DNA of 64,000 nt from Pseudochrobactrum sp. sp1633 (GTDB lineage: Bacteria > Pseudomonadota > Alphaproteobacteria > Rhizobiales > Rhizobiaceae). The number at the start of each line of letters is the position of its first letter. Within the stretch, counting starts at the first letter, position 1. The DNA lies in the NCBI RefSeq assembly GCF_030376605.1, contig NZ_JARRAE010000005.1, forward strand, positions 62,001-126,000, in the 5' to 3' direction. The notes under the pieces are model-generated. The model saw nothing but the letters and a program-made list of their open reading frames with translations, made no database searches and was not told the origin of the DNA. This document shows, in pieces, positions 16,158-25,748 of this stretch. Position numbers and translations under genes: made by a program.

Positions 16158-17807
16158 ATGGAAGCAGATTTCGTTATTATCGGCTCCGGTTCTGCCGGTT
16201 CTGCCATGGCCTACCGCCTGTCGGAAGACGGCAAACATTCTGTTATCGTTATCGAATATGGCGGCACCGATATCGGCCCGCTGATCCAGATGCCTGCCGC
16301 TCTGTCTTTCCCGATGAATATGTCCACCTATGACTGGGGTTTTAACACAGAGCCGGAACCGCATCTGAACGGCCGTCGTCTGGTTACCCCGCGCGGCAAG
16401 GTTATCGGCGGTTCATCTTCCGTCAACGGCATGGTCTATGTGCGCGGTCACGCCAAGGACTTCGACCATTGGGCTGAGAGCGGTGCCAGCGGCTGGTCCT
16501 ATGCGGATGTGCTGCCTTACTTCAAACGCATGGAGCATTCCCACGGCGGTGAGGAAGGCTGGCGCGGCACCAATGGCCCGATGCATGTGCAGCGCGGCAA
16601 GCGCAGCAATCCGCTGTTCAAAGCTTTCAACGACGCCGGAAAACAGGCCGGTTTTGAAACCACAGAAGACTATAACGGCTCGAAGCAGGAAGGTTTCGGC
16701 CCGATGGAACAAACCATCCATCACGGTCGTCGCTGGTCAACCGCCAATGCCTATCTGCGCCCTGCCCTCAAACGCCGTAATGTGACGCTGGTCAATGCAT
16801 TTGCCCGCAAGGTTGTGATCGAGAATGGCCGTGCGACCGGCGTTGAGATTGAAAAATCCGGCACAATCAGTGTTATCAAAGCCAAGCGTGAAGTGATTAT
16901 CGCCGCTTCCAGCATCAATTCGCCAAAACTGCTGATGCTTTCCGGTATTGGCCCTGCGGAGCATCTGCGCGAACACGGCATTGAGGTCATGGCAGACCGT
17001 GCCGGTGTCGGCGCAAATTTGCAGGATCACATGGAAGTCTATGTGCAGCAGGAATGCTTGCAGCCGATTACGCTCTATTCCAGTCTCAACCTGTTTTCCA
17101 AAGCCCGCATTGGTGCAGAATGGCTGTTCTTCAAATCCGGTCTTGGCGCAACCAACCATTTTGAAGGCGCGGCCTTTGTGCGCTCGGCTGCGGGTGTAGA
17201 ATATCCGGATATTCAGTTCCACTTCCTGCCGGTTGCAATCCGTTATGACGGTAAAGCAGCAGCAGGTGGCCACGGTTTTCAGGCGCATGTGGGGCCGATG
17301 CGTTCCAAGTCGCGCGGCTCGGTCACACTGCGCTCCAATGATCCGAAAGAGAAGCCGAAAATCCTGTTCAATTATATGTCGCATCCGGATGACTGGCGCG
17401 ATTTCCGTCATTGCATCCGCCTGACCCGCGAGATCTTTGGCCAACAGGCTTTTGATGCCTATCGCGGACGGGAGATTCAACCGGGCGACGATCAGGTAAC
17501 GGATGAGCAACTGGATAACTTCATTCGCGACCATGCAGAGAGTGCGTTCCACCCGTGCGGCACTTGTAAAATGGGTTCAGTCAATGACCCGATGGCCGTG
17601 GTTGATCCGGAATGCCGTGTGATCGGCGTTGAAGGTCTGCGCGTGGCTGACAGCTCGATTTTCCCGCGTGTGCCTTACGGCAATCTCAACGGCCCGTCGA
17701 TTATGACCGGCGAGAAGGCTTCAGACCATATCTTAGGCAAAACACCGCTGCCGCGCTCCAATCAGGAGCCGTGGATTAATCCGCGCTGGCAAGTCTCCGA
17801 TCGCTAA
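16158..17807 (+). CDS. betA: Choline dehydrogenase
   Basis: FAD-dependent GMC oxidoreductase that oxidises choline to betaine aldehyde at the inner membrane. The N-terminal dinucleotide fold reads [16 protein letters not shown] (residues 9-24). GMC signature [13 protein letters not shown] is near residues 80-92, and the C-terminal catalytic His region [10 protein letters not shown] is near 465. Length 549 is normal. It has an AGGAG ribosome binding site overlapping the intergenic gap after betI. It provides the first step of osmoprotectant glycine-betaine synthesis; BetB does the second. Confidence 0.97.
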   Translation: MEADFVIIGSGSAGSAMAYRLSEDGKHSVIVIEYGGTDIGPLIQMPAALSFPMNMSTYDWGFNTEPEPHLNGRRLVTPRGKVIGGSSSVNGMVYVRGHAKDFDHWAESGASGWSYADVLPYFKRMEHSHGGEEGWRGTNGPMHVQRGKRSNPLFKAFNDAGKQAGFETTEDYNGSKQEGFGPMEQTIHHGRRWSTANAYLRPALKRRNVTLVNAFARKVVIENGRATGVEIEKSGTISVIKAKREVIIAASSINSPKLLMLSGIGPAEHLREHGIEVMADRAGVGANLQDHMEVYVQQECLQPITLYSSLNLFSKARIGAEWLFFKSGLGATNHFEGAAFVRSAAGVEYPDIQFHFLPVAIRYDGKAAAGGHGFQAHVGPMRSKSRGSVTLRSNDPKEKPKILFNYMSHPDDWRDFRHCIRLTREIFGQQAFDAYRGREIQPGDDQVTDEQLDNFIRDHAESAFHPCGTCKMGSVNDPMAVVDPECRVIGVEGLRVADSSIFPRVPYGNLNGPSIMTGEKASDHILGKTPLPRSNQEPWINPRWQVSDR

Positions 17808-17842
17808 TTTATAAAGCTCATAGAATTTTGAAGGAATTTCCC

Positions 17843-19306
17843 ATGCGCGCACAGCCGCAAGCCTCACATTTTATCAATGGACGTTTTGTTGAAGATACAG
17901 CAGGCCGCGCTTTTGATGTGATCTATCCTGCCACCGGCGAAGTCATTGCCCGCCTGCACGGCGCAACACAGGTCATTGTCGATCAGGCTGTTGAAGCCGC
18001 CGCCAAAGCCCAAGTTGAATGGGCGAAGCTCAAGCCTGTTGAACGTGGCCGCATCTTGCGCCGTGCCGCAGAACTGATGCGCGAGCGTAATCAGGAACTA
18101 TCGGAACTGGAAACACTGGACACCGGTAAAGCCATTCAGGAAACACTGGTGGCCGATGCAGCCTCCGGTGCCGATGCGATGGAATATTTCGGCAGTGTGA
18201 TCTCCGGCTTCAATGGCGAGTTTGTCGAACTTGGCGGGCCTTTTGCCTATACACGCCGCGAAGCTCTGGGCGTTTGTGTTGGTATCGGCGCATGGAATTA
18301 CCCGATCCAGATCGCCTCATGGAAATCTGCCCCTGCTTTGGCCATGGGCAATGCAGTCGTGTTCAAACCATCGGAAAATACACCGCTGTCAGCTCTGGCA
18401 CTCGCACAGCTTTACAAGGATGCAGGTCTGCCGGACGGACTTTTCAACGTAGTTCAGGGCTTTGGTGATACTGGCGCAGCACTGATCAGCCATCCTAAAG
18501 TTGCTAAGATCTCGCTCACCGGCTCCGTGCCGACAGGCAAGAAAATCATGGCGCAGGCTGGCAGCGAGATGAAACAGGTCACCATGGAACTCGGCGGCAA
18601 ATCCCCGTTGATCGTGTTCGATGATGCCGATCTGGAAAATGCCATTGGCGGCGCGATGCTCGGCAATTTCTATTCCACCGGTCAGGTTTGCTCTAACGGC
18701 ACCCGCGTTTTTGTGCATGAGGCTGTTGCCGAACGTTTTGTAACCCGTCTGGTTGAGCGCACTCGTGCCATTCAGATCGGCGATCCGCTTGACCCGAGCA
18801 CCCAGATGGGGCCGATGGTCAGCCTTCTCCAGCGCGACAAGGTTTTATCCTATATTGAAAAAGGCAAATCTGAAGGCGCAACTCTCGCTTGCGGCGGCGG
18901 TGTGCCAGCTATGCAGGGGCTGGAAAACGGCTCCTATATCGAGCCGACCATTTTCACCAATGTCAGCGATGATATGACCATTGCGCGGGAAGAAATCTTC
19001 GGCCCAGTGATGAGTATTCTGACCTTCAGCGACGAAGATGAAGTCGTTGCCCGCGCCAATGATACAGAGTTCGGCCTTGCTGCCGGTGTGTTCACCGCAG
19101 ACAGCGCCCGCGGTCATCGTGTGATTGCAGCACTCAAGGCCGGTACATGCTGGATCAATGCCTATAATCTGACACCGGTGGAAGTACCTTTCGGCGGTTA
19201 TAAAAACTCCGGTATCGGCCGCGAGAATGGCCTCGCCGCTCTCTCCCATTACAGTCAGATCAAGACAGTCTATGTGGAAACCGGCAAAGTCGACAGCCCT
19301 TACTGA
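17843..19306 (+). CDS. betB: Betaine-aldehyde dehydrogenase
   Basis: NAD(P)+-dependent enzyme that oxidises betaine aldehyde to glycine betaine. Catalytic residues are E249 in MELGGKS and C283 in GQVCSNGT, matching E. coli positions within three residues. I chose the ATG at 17843 (487 residues) because AAGGAA stands six bases before it; the in-frame TTG at 17828 has no ribosome binding site. Third gene of the betIAB operon, followed by a strong terminator. No choline transporter gene is adjacent. Confidence 0.97.
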   Translation: MRAQPQASHFINGRFVEDTAGRAFDVIYPATGEVIARLHGATQVIVDQAVEAAAKAQVEWAKLKPVERGRILRRAAELMRERNQELSELETLDTGKAIQETLVADAASGADAMEYFGSVISGFNGEFVELGGPFAYTRREALGVCVGIGAWNYPIQIASWKSAPALAMGNAVVFKPSENTPLSALALAQLYKDAGLPDGLFNVVQGFGDTGAALISHPKVAKISLTGSVPTGKKIMAQAGSEMKQVTMELGGKSPLIVFDDADLENAIGGAMLGNFYSTGQVCSNGTRVFVHEAVAERFVTRLVERTRAIQIGDPLDPSTQMGPMVSLLQRDKVLSYIEKGKSEGATLACGGGVPAMQGLENGSYIEPTIFTNVSDDMTIAREEIFGPVMSILTFSDEDEVVARANDTEFGLAAGVFTADSARGHRVIAALKAGTCWINAYNLTPVEVPFGGYKNSGIGRENGLAALSHYSQIKTVYVETGKVDSPY

Positions 19307-19325
19307 GATTGTTTCAAGCGAAATA

Positions 19326-19353
19326 AAAAGCGGGCATTTTGCCCGCTTTTTTA
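19326..19353 (+). terminator. Terminator of the betIAB operon
   Basis: AAAAGCGGGCA, TTTT loop, GCCCGCTTTTTT, about 20 bases after the betB stop; a strong intrinsic terminator. Confidence 0.92.
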
Positions 19354-19414
19354 ATTTGTTTTCACGCATTGTCCTTACGCAAAACCGTTCCCACTTTTGC
19401 TGGAAATGCTCCAG

Positions 19415-21781
19415 TCAGAGCTTCAACGCTCTCAACCGCAATGAGTTCGCAATCACTGAGACCGAGGACAAGCTCATCGCTGCCGCTGCAATCATCGGCG
19501 ATAATAAAGTGCCAGTGAACGGATAGAGCAGCCCCGCTGCCACCGGAATACCCAGTGCATTATAAACAAAAGCAAAGAACAGGTTTTCTTTGATATTGCG
19601 GATTGTCGCCTCTGCCAGATGATGCGCACGGGCTATGCCGGTGAGATCGCCTTTGAGCAGCGTAATCCCTGCGCTTTCCACGGCCACATCAGCCCCCGTG
19701 CCCATAGCAATACCCACATCGGCGGCGGCCAGTGCCGGTGCATCATTCACACCATCCCCCGCCATTGCGACTTTCTTGCCCTGTTTGTGCAACTCATCAA
19801 CCAGCGCCTTTTTATCTTCCGGCAGCACATCAGCACGCACATCATCAAGACCGAGTTTAGCCGCCACAGCACGCGCCGTGCGTTCATTATCACCGGTTGC
19901 CATAATGATTTTCAAACCGCGCGCATGGAGTGTGCGGATGGCTTCTGCCGCCGTCTCCTTAATCGGATCGGCCACAGCAACCAGACCTGCCAGCTTGTTG
20001 TCAACGGCGACAAACATCGCGGTCTTACCTTCTGCCCGCAATGTATCGGCCTGCGCCTGAATGGCGGCAATATCCAGCCCCATGTCCTGCATCATCGCAG
20101 GATTACCAAGCGCAACTGACCGCCCTTTTACTGTACCGGCAACACCTTTGCCGGTAATTGCTTCAAAGGCATCAACATTATCGGTCTTCAACCCTTTTGC
20201 TTCGGCACCGGCAACAATGGCTTCCGCCAGCGGGTGCTCCGAACCTTTCTCAAGGCTCGCGGCCAGTTGCAACAACGTGTTGTCATCAATACCGGATACC
20301 GCCATCACATCCGTCAGTTTCGGTCGGCCTTCTGTGAGTGTGCCTGTTTTATCAACGATCAGCGTATCCACTTTCGCCATACGCTCCAGCGCCTCGGCAT
20401 CCTTGATAAGCACACCAGCCTGCGCGCCGCGTCCTGTTGCTGTCATAATTGACATTGGCGTTGCCAGCCCCAGCGCACAGGGACAAGCGATAATCAGCAC
20501 AGAAACCGCTGCCACAATGGCATAGATCATGCTCGGCTCCGGCCCCCACAGCGCCCAACCGATAAAGGACAGGATCGCAACAACAATAACCATCGGCACA
20601 AAATAGAATGAAATCCGGTCAGCCAGCCCCTGAATGGGCGCACGGGAACGCTGGGCTTTGGCCACCATATCCACAATCTGCGACAACATAGTTTCTGCGC
20701 CGATTTTCTCAGCCTGCATGACCAGAGAACCGTTTTTATTCACGGTGCCACCGATCACTTTATCGCCTTCGGTCTTTTCAACCGGCACCGGTTCACCGGT
20801 AATCATCGCCTCGTCGACAGAGGAACGGCCCTCCACCACGATACCGTCCACCGGCACACTGTCACCGGGGCGGATACGTAACTTGTCACCGGCCTGCACT
20901 TCATCCAGAGGCACATCGGCTTCACTGCCATCAGCCGCAATACGGCGTGCAGTTTTCGGCGCCAGATCAAGCAAAGCGCGGATAGCCGAGCCGGTACGCT
21001 CGCGGGCACGCAGTTCCAGCACCTGACCGAGAAAGACCAGCGTGACAATAACGGCTGCGGCCTCGAAATAAACCGGAACCGAACCGCCATGACCACGGAA
21101 GGAGTGCGGGAACATATCCGGAAACAGAATTGCAACCACGCTGTAAAGATAGGCGGCTCCGACACCGATCATAATCAGCGTCCACATATTCGGACTGCGA
21201 TTTTTAAACGAGTCGACCCCGCGCTTGAAAAATGGCAACGCCGCCCACAAAACCGCCGGTGTCGCCAGTATAAACTCCAGCCAAACCGTTCTTTGCTCGC
21301 CGATCCATTCACGGACAGGCAGACCAAGCATCGGCCCCATTGTGACTATCAGCAAAGGGATGGAACAGATCGCACTTACCCAGAAGCGGCGTGTAAAATC
21401 TATAAGTTCAGGGTTAGGACCGTCATCAAGCGACGGCATAACCGGTTCCAGCGCCATACCGCAAATCGGGCATGAGCCCGGTTCATCACGGATAACTTCC
21501 GGATGCATCGGACAAGTATATTGCGCCCCTTTGATTGCAGGTGCGGCAGCAGATTGCGCGGTGAGATATTTCTCGGGATCAGCTTTGAATTTGCCGTGGC
21601 AACTATCTGAGCAAAAATGATATTCATGCCCTTTATAGGTCATATGCGGCTTGCCGGCGGCAGGATCGACCATCATCCCGCAGACGGGATCTTTCACTTT
21701 ATTACCATGATCATGGTCGCCGTGATGATGCCCGTGATGCGCATCATCGGCATGGGTCGTATGCGATGCAGTATGCTTCAT
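19415..21781 (-). CDS. copA: Copper-exporting P1B-type ATPase
   Basis: Exports Cu+ (possibly Ag+) across the inner membrane. Domain order: a His-rich tail (residues 1-26, many HH and HGH), a YHS-type metal domain (PVCGM near 33, with FCSDSC), then a heavy-metal-binding domain with TCPMHPEV and CPICGM (about 88-112), replacing the classical CxxC domains. Eight membrane helices follow, with the CPC metal site ACPCALG near residue 433, the phosphorylated Asp in DKTGTLTEG near 476 and MVGDGxND-like [10 protein letters not shown] near 680. Length 788. The promoter has MerR-family spacing (next entries). No chaperone or regulator gene is adjacent. Confidence 0.93.
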   Translation of the reverse strand: MKHTASHTTHADDAHHGHHHGDHDHGNKVKDPVCGMMVDPAAGKPHMTYKGHEYHFCSDSCHGKFKADPEKYLTAQSAAAPAIKGAQYTCPMHPEVIRDEPGSCPICGMALEPVMPSLDDGPNPELIDFTRRFWVSAICSIPLLIVTMGPMLGLPVREWIGEQRTVWLEFILATPAVLWAALPFFKRGVDSFKNRSPNMWTLIMIGVGAAYLYSVVAILFPDMFPHSFRGHGGSVPVYFEAAAVIVTLVFLGQVLELRARERTGSAIRALLDLAPKTARRIAADGSEADVPLDEVQAGDKLRIRPGDSVPVDGIVVEGRSSVDEAMITGEPVPVEKTEGDKVIGGTVNKNGSLVMQAEKIGAETMLSQIVDMVAKAQRSRAPIQGLADRISFYFVPMVIVVAILSFIGWALWGPEPSMIYAIVAAVSVLIIACPCALGLATPMSIMTATGRGAQAGVLIKDAEALERMAKVDTLIVDKTGTLTEGRPKLTDVMAVSGIDDNTLLQLAASLEKGSEHPLAEAIVAGAEAKGLKTDNVDAFEAITGKGVAGTVKGRSVALGNPAMMQDMGLDIAAIQAQADTLRAEGKTAMFVAVDNKLAGLVAVADPIKETAAEAIRTLHARGLKIIMATGDNERTARAVAAKLGLDDVRADVLPEDKKALVDELHKQGKKVAMAGDGVNDAPALAAADVGIAMGTGADVAVESAGITLLKGDLTGIARAHHLAEATIRNIKENLFFAFVYNALGIPVAAGLLYPFTGTLLSPMIAAAAMSLSSVSVIANSLRLRALKL

Positions 21782-21791
21782 AAGAATCTCT

Positions 21792-21815
21792 CCTGCCTGT
21801 CAATTAACAGGCAGG
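21792..21815. promoter_or_regulatory. Perfect palindrome at the copA start region
   Basis: CCTGCCTGT, six-base centre, ACAGGCAGG: perfect 9 bp arms. It overlaps the -10 hexamer on one side and the ribosome binding region on the other, so it could be a repressor operator rather than an RNA hairpin. Confidence 0.55.
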
Positions 21816-21850
21816 ATAAAGGTTCCCACTATAGCAAGGTCAAGCTATAG
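21813..21850 (-). promoter_or_regulatory. MerR/CueR-type promoter of copA
   Basis: On the minus strand, -35 TTGACC (21838-21843), a 19-base spacer and -10 TATCCT (21813-21818). The long spacer is the hallmark of MerR-family activated metal-efflux promoters; the dyad in the spacer (ACCTTGC ... GGAACCT) is imperfect. A perfect repeat CTATAGC / GCTATAG (21829-21835, 21844-21850) surrounds the -35. The promoter overlaps the 3' end of the upstream kinase gene. Confidence 0.65.
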
Positions 21851-23501
21851 ATTCAGCTTCTTCCTCATCGTCAGCAACCGGATTTTCATCCATCAACTCG
21901 ACATAATCGGCATAATCCATCTGCATACGGCGATAGACCAGATATTTCGCATCGTGATAGCCAGCGATTGCACCGGTGCGTGGCTCCAGCACTTCACCCT
22001 TGCCGCTCATTGCCGCCATTGCTTCCGGCAGGCTAGCAAAGTCACCGCTGGCGACAGCACCAAGCATGGCAGAACCCAGCAGCACCGGCTCGGCCTGTTC
22101 CGGCACCAGCACACGGCAACCGGTAGCATCCGCATGTTCACGCAAATAAAGCTGATTGCGAGCCAGACCACCGGACACCACCAGCGTGTCAATTTCCATG
22201 CCTTCATGGCGCATTTCTTCAAGAATATGCCTTGTGCCATAGGCCAGCGCCTGAATTGTCGCCAGATAATCCAGTGCCAGATCATCCAACTCGTGATCCA
22301 GTGTCAGTCCGACAATCGCGCCTTTGCGCCAGCTTTCCGCCAGCGGTGAACGGTTGCCGTGGAAATCCGGCTGCACATGACGATGACGGGTCAGAGTTGC
22401 GGTTTCTTCTGCCATTTTTACCAGATGTGCATCGAGCAGATCAGCAATGCGCTTACCCGGATTTTCGGCTGCCAGTTTAACCGACACCGCATGACGCGCA
22501 ATCACCGCATCAATCAAAGCACCTGCCGCCGACTGCCCGCCTTCATTCGCCCAGAGATCAGGCAGCAACGCCGAATAATATGGCCCCCATACACCGGAAA
22601 CGAAAACCGGCTCTTTGCTCAGAGCGATATGGCAGGTTGAGGTACCGGCAATCAGCGCCAGACGCTGCTCGGTTGCACTCACACCGGCACTATCTGCAAC
22701 AGCCAGCGTGCCAAGAGCACCGGAATAAGCATCAATCAGGCCGGTGGAAACAGCGATACCAGCTTTAAGGCCAAGCTCCGTTGCGGCCTGTTCCGACAAT
22801 TTTCCTGCCAGTTCACCGGCGGCACCGAAGCGATTGCCGATGGCTGCAAAATTATCGTCACCCAGTTCTTCAAGGCCGATACTCTCAAGAAACGCGCTGT
22901 CCCAGCCCTCACCGGCTTTGCCCCGATCGCCGAGATAAGTCCATTTGCAAACCGGCGAGCAAAGCGAGCGCATATCGGTACCGGTAGCGCGATGCACCAG
23001 CCAATCAGGCAAATCCCAGAAAGCGGCTGTCTGCGTCCAGCTTTGCGGCAGTTCACGCTTGAACCAGCGGATTTTCGGCAGTTCCATTTCCGGCGACATA
23101 CGGCCGCCGACATGGTTCAGCACTTTGCCGCCAATTTCGGTGATCTCATTGGCATCATTAATCGCGCGATGATCCATCCACAGGATCACATCCTGATCCG
23201 GCTCGCCCTTCGGGCTGACGCTTACCGGCTTACCTTCCGCATCTGCAACAACCAGCGAACAGGTGGCATCAAAGCCGATACCGGCAACACTGTCGGCAGC
23301 GATTGCGGCTTCAGTCATTGCGTTTTTCACAGCCTTACAGATCGATGCCCAGATATGCGCGGAACTCTGCTGGGCAAAATCCGCCTGCGCGCGAAAGGTT
23401 TCAATAGCGCAGGCTGCAGTGCCCAGTAACCGGCCTTTACTGTCAAAAATCCCTGCTCTGGCGCTGCCGGTTCCGACATCAATTCCAATATAGTGGCGCA
23501 T
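21840..23501 (-). CDS. FGGY-family carbohydrate kinase
   Basis: ATP-dependent sugar kinase, probably of the ribulokinase/ribitol-kinase branch. The N-terminal GIDVGTGSARAGIF is the first phosphate-binding loop, WMDHRA and the second-domain GGLARNQ follow, and length (553 residues from the ATG at 23501) suits the long ribulokinase-type members. GAGGA precedes that ATG by six bases; TTG and ATG codons immediately upstream are too close to it. No isomerase or transporter for a pentose lies beside it, so the substrate is uncertain. It runs into the copA promoter; the two genes are in tandem. Confidence 0.87.
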   Translation of the reverse strand: MRHYIGIDVGTGSARAGIFDSKGRLLGTAACAIETFRAQADFAQQSSAHIWASICKAVKNAMTEAAIAADSVAGIGFDATCSLVVADAEGKPVSVSPKGEPDQDVILWMDHRAINDANEITEIGGKVLNHVGGRMSPEMELPKIRWFKRELPQSWTQTAAFWDLPDWLVHRATGTDMRSLCSPVCKWTYLGDRGKAGEGWDSAFLESIGLEELGDDNFAAIGNRFGAAGELAGKLSEQAATELGLKAGIAVSTGLIDAYSGALGTLAVADSAGVSATEQRLALIAGTSTCHIALSKEPVFVSGVWGPYYSALLPDLWANEGGQSAAGALIDAVIARHAVSVKLAAENPGKRIADLLDAHLVKMAEETATLTRHRHVQPDFHGNRSPLAESWRKGAIVGLTLDHELDDLALDYLATIQALAYGTRHILEEMRHEGMEIDTLVVSGGLARNQLYLREHADATGCRVLVPEQAEPVLLGSAMLGAVASGDFASLPEAMAAMSGKGEVLEPRTGAIAGYHDAKYLVYRRMQMDYADYVELMDENPVADDEEEAESIA

Positions 23502-23564
23502 CATCAATCCTCATGCACAGAAGAAAACTTTGATTCCGTGCTTACAACAATTTCATGACGTATC

Positions 23565-23586
23565 AATAGCACTGAAAGTGGTGCTA
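23565..23586. promoter_or_regulatory. Inverted repeat before rpoN
   Basis: Perfect ATAGCAC / GTGCTAT with an eight-base centre, ending 11 bases before the rpoN ATG, in the divergent kinase/rpoN region. Possible operator; no known consensus was recognised. Confidence 0.4.
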
Positions 23587-23597
23587 TAAACAGATCA

Positions 23598-24908
23598 ATG
23601 GCTCTCTCTTCCAAGCCCGTTTTGCGGCAGACCCAATCACTGACTATGACGCCGCAAATGCAGCAATCACTCAAAGTGCTGCAAATGAGCTGTGCTGAGC
23701 TGGAAGACTTTGTACAAAGTGAAATAGAAGCCAATCCGCTTTTGCAAAGAGCGCCAAGCGGTGCGCTGCCCTCTTCCAGCACTTCGGATTATTCTGTTGA
23801 AGATTTCGGCACTGTACAGCATTCCCTGCAAGATCATGTGGCCGAGCAGATCAATCTCAGCATCAGGGATAAAACCGAACGGCATATTGCCGAGCTGCTT
23901 GCAGAAACTCTGGATCAATCCGGTTATCTCCATGCGGATTTGGCGCAAATCGCCAAACGCCTGAATGTTACACCGGAACAGGTTATGCGTGTTCTGCGCC
24001 AATGTCAGGCTTTTGACCCGGCAGGGCTTTTCGCCCGCAATCTGGCGGAATGTCTGCGCCTGCAACTCCTTGCCGATGATCGCCTGACTGCAGAAATGAC
24101 CATTCTGCTCAAACATCTTGATCTGGTAGCGAAGCGTGATTTCACGACGCTTAAAAAACTCTGCGATGCAGATGATGAAGAACTGGCAGAACTATTGGGT
24201 GAGCTCCGTGGCTTGAACCCCAAACCCGGTTTGATTTTTGACAGCACGCCTGCCCTGACCATTATCCCCGATTTGCTGGTTACCAAGACGCCAAGCGGCG
24301 AATGGAGCATCACGCTCAATCCGCAGGCTCTGCCCCGTGTACTGATGAATGAGGATTATAGCCGTAGGCTCAGTGACAACAGCCTTTCCAAGGAAGAGAA
24401 GCAGTTTCTGCGTGCCTGCAAACAAAAGGCAAGCTGGCTGACCCGTATTCTCGATCAGCGTGCGCAAACTGTTCTCAATGTCGGTGAACAGATTATCACC
24501 CATCAGCAGGCTTTTCTGGAAACTGGCGCTGTCGCGCTCAAACCGCTGACAATGCAGATGGTGGCCGATGCGATTGAGATGCATGAAAGCACCATCAGCC
24601 GCGTTGCCAATCAGAAATATATGCTGACCCCGCAAGGGCTGTTTGAATACCGCTATTTTTTCAATGCGGCGATCAGGGGCAAAACCGGCGATGATATTGC
24701 CTCCGAGGCTGTGCGCATCAAAATCCGCACGCTGATTGCGCAGGAAACAATCGATAGCGTTCTGTCCGATGAGGCCATCGTGCATAAGCTTGATGTGGAG
24801 GGTATTGTGATTGCCCGCCGGACAGTGGCTAAATATCGGGAAGAACTAGGCATTCCCTCCTCCGCAAAACGACGGCGGGAAATGAAGCTGCATGCCCAAA
24901 AGAGATAA
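23598..24908 (+). CDS. rpoN: RNA polymerase sigma-54 factor, short form
   Basis: Alternative sigma factor that reads -24/-12 promoters and needs AAA+ activators. Region I is present at the N-terminus (QTQSLTMTPQMQQSLKVLQM, Gln/Leu-rich), followed by an unusually short linker, the core-binding domain, an HTH near residues 315-340 (DAIEMHESTISRVANQKY) and the diagnostic RpoN box ARRTVAKYRE near residue 415. At 436 residues it is shorter than the usual 480-500, the difference falling mainly in acidic region II. Rhizobial housekeeping rpoN normally sits between lptB and hpf/ptsN; none of those is here, so this may be a second copy. Confidence 0.92.
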   Translation: MALSSKPVLRQTQSLTMTPQMQQSLKVLQMSCAELEDFVQSEIEANPLLQRAPSGALPSSSTSDYSVEDFGTVQHSLQDHVAEQINLSIRDKTERHIAELLAETLDQSGYLHADLAQIAKRLNVTPEQVMRVLRQCQAFDPAGLFARNLAECLRLQLLADDRLTAEMTILLKHLDLVAKRDFTTLKKLCDADDEELAELLGELRGLNPKPGLIFDSTPALTIIPDLLVTKTPSGEWSITLNPQALPRVLMNEDYSRRLSDNSLSKEEKQFLRACKQKASWLTRILDQRAQTVLNVGEQIITHQQAFLETGAVALKPLTMQMVADAIEMHESTISRVANQKYMLTPQGLFEYRYFFNAAIRGKTGDDIASEAVRIKIRTLIAQETIDSVLSDEAIVHKLDVEGIVIARRTVAKYREELGIPSSAKRRREMKLHAQKR

Positions 24909-24934
24909 GGCCGCGTAATCAGTTACACGGCCTT
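24907..24934. terminator. Bidirectional terminator, rpoN / ycaC-like
   Basis: Stem AAGGCCGCGTAA / TTACACGGCCTT (one mismatch), loop TCAG, between convergent genes. It overlaps the rpoN stop codon by two bases. Confidence 0.75.
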
Positions 24935-24959
24935 ATCCTTAAGTTACTCAGCTACCCAA

Positions 24960-25586
24960 TTACTTCGAGGCTTTAACAGTGTTGTAGCTGTTAATCAGGT
25001 TGCGGTAATCAGGAATGTGGTTTGCGAACAATGTACCCAGACCTTCAATATCATTACGCCAGTCGCGGTGCAGCTCACAAGCAAGACCGAACCATGTCAT
25101 CAGCTGGGCACCGTTAGCACTCATACGATCCCATGCGGAATGACGGGTGATCTCGTTGAATGTACCGGACGCATCGGTCACCACGAAGACTTCGAAATCT
25201 TCAGCCAAAGCCGACAGCGCAGGGAAAGCCACACAAACTTCGGTCACAACACCAGCGATAATCAGCTGTTTTTTGCCGGTTGCCTTAACGGCTTTCACGA
25301 AATCTTCGTTATCCCACGCGTTGATCTGACCAGGACGAGCAATATAAGGCGCATTCGGGAAAAGCTCTTTCAGCTCAGGTACCAGCGGGCCGTTCGGGCC
25401 ATCTTCGAAAGATGTGGTGAGAATGGTTGGCAGGTTGAAATATTTTGCCAGATCGGCAAGTGCCAGCACATTGTTTTTGAATTTATCAGGATCAATGTCA
25501 CGAACCAGCGACAGCAGACCTGTCTGATGGTCTACGAGAAGAACGGCTGCATTGTCTTTATCGAGGCGGTTATAAGGCTTGGACAT
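24960..25586 (-). CDS. YcaC-like isochorismatase-family hydrolase
   Basis: Cysteine hydrolase of unknown physiological substrate. The family triad is visible: Asp in LLVDHQTGL (about residue 19), a Lys in the KKQLIIAGV region, and Cys in VVTEVCVAFPAL (about residue 117). The overall sequence is close to E. coli YcaC. The ATG at 25586 (208 residues) has AAGGAG nine bases upstream; the TTG six bases earlier does not fit. Monocistronic, convergent with rpoN. Confidence 0.88.
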   Translation of the reverse strand: MSKPYNRLDKDNAAVLLVDHQTGLLSLVRDIDPDKFKNNVLALADLAKYFNLPTILTTSFEDGPNGPLVPELKELFPNAPYIARPGQINAWDNEDFVKAVKATGKKQLIIAGVVTEVCVAFPALSALAEDFEVFVVTDASGTFNEITRHSAWDRMSANGAQLMTWFGLACELHRDWRNDIEGLGTLFANHIPDYRNLINSYNTVKASK

Positions 25587-25703
25587 TTTCAAAAACTCCT
25601 TGGTTTTAAGTTGATGAAATGAACCTACCCGTAAGACGAAAAATCCAAAAGATAGCTATTTGGAACCACATCGTCCCATTTTAGAGACAATCAGACTCTT
25701 TAC

Positions 25704-25734
25704 AAAACCGGAAGGAAGACAGGCTTCCCTCCGG
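25704..25734 (-). terminator. Terminator of the ugp operon
   Basis: On the minus strand CCGGAGGGAAG, six-base loop, CTTCCTTCCGG then TTTTG, about 15 bases after the stop of the last operon gene. Confidence 0.8.
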
Positions 25735-25748
25735 CATAGTTCGACTGA

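Noticed and set aside
16737-17552. 271-residue minus-strand open frame within betA
   Set aside because: Antisense shadow of a conserved GMC oxidoreductase.
23565-23586. Possible sigma-54 promoter before rpoN (TAGCAC...TGCT)
   Set aside because: The GG and GC dinucleotides are not at the required spacing; the sequence is better explained as a palindrome.
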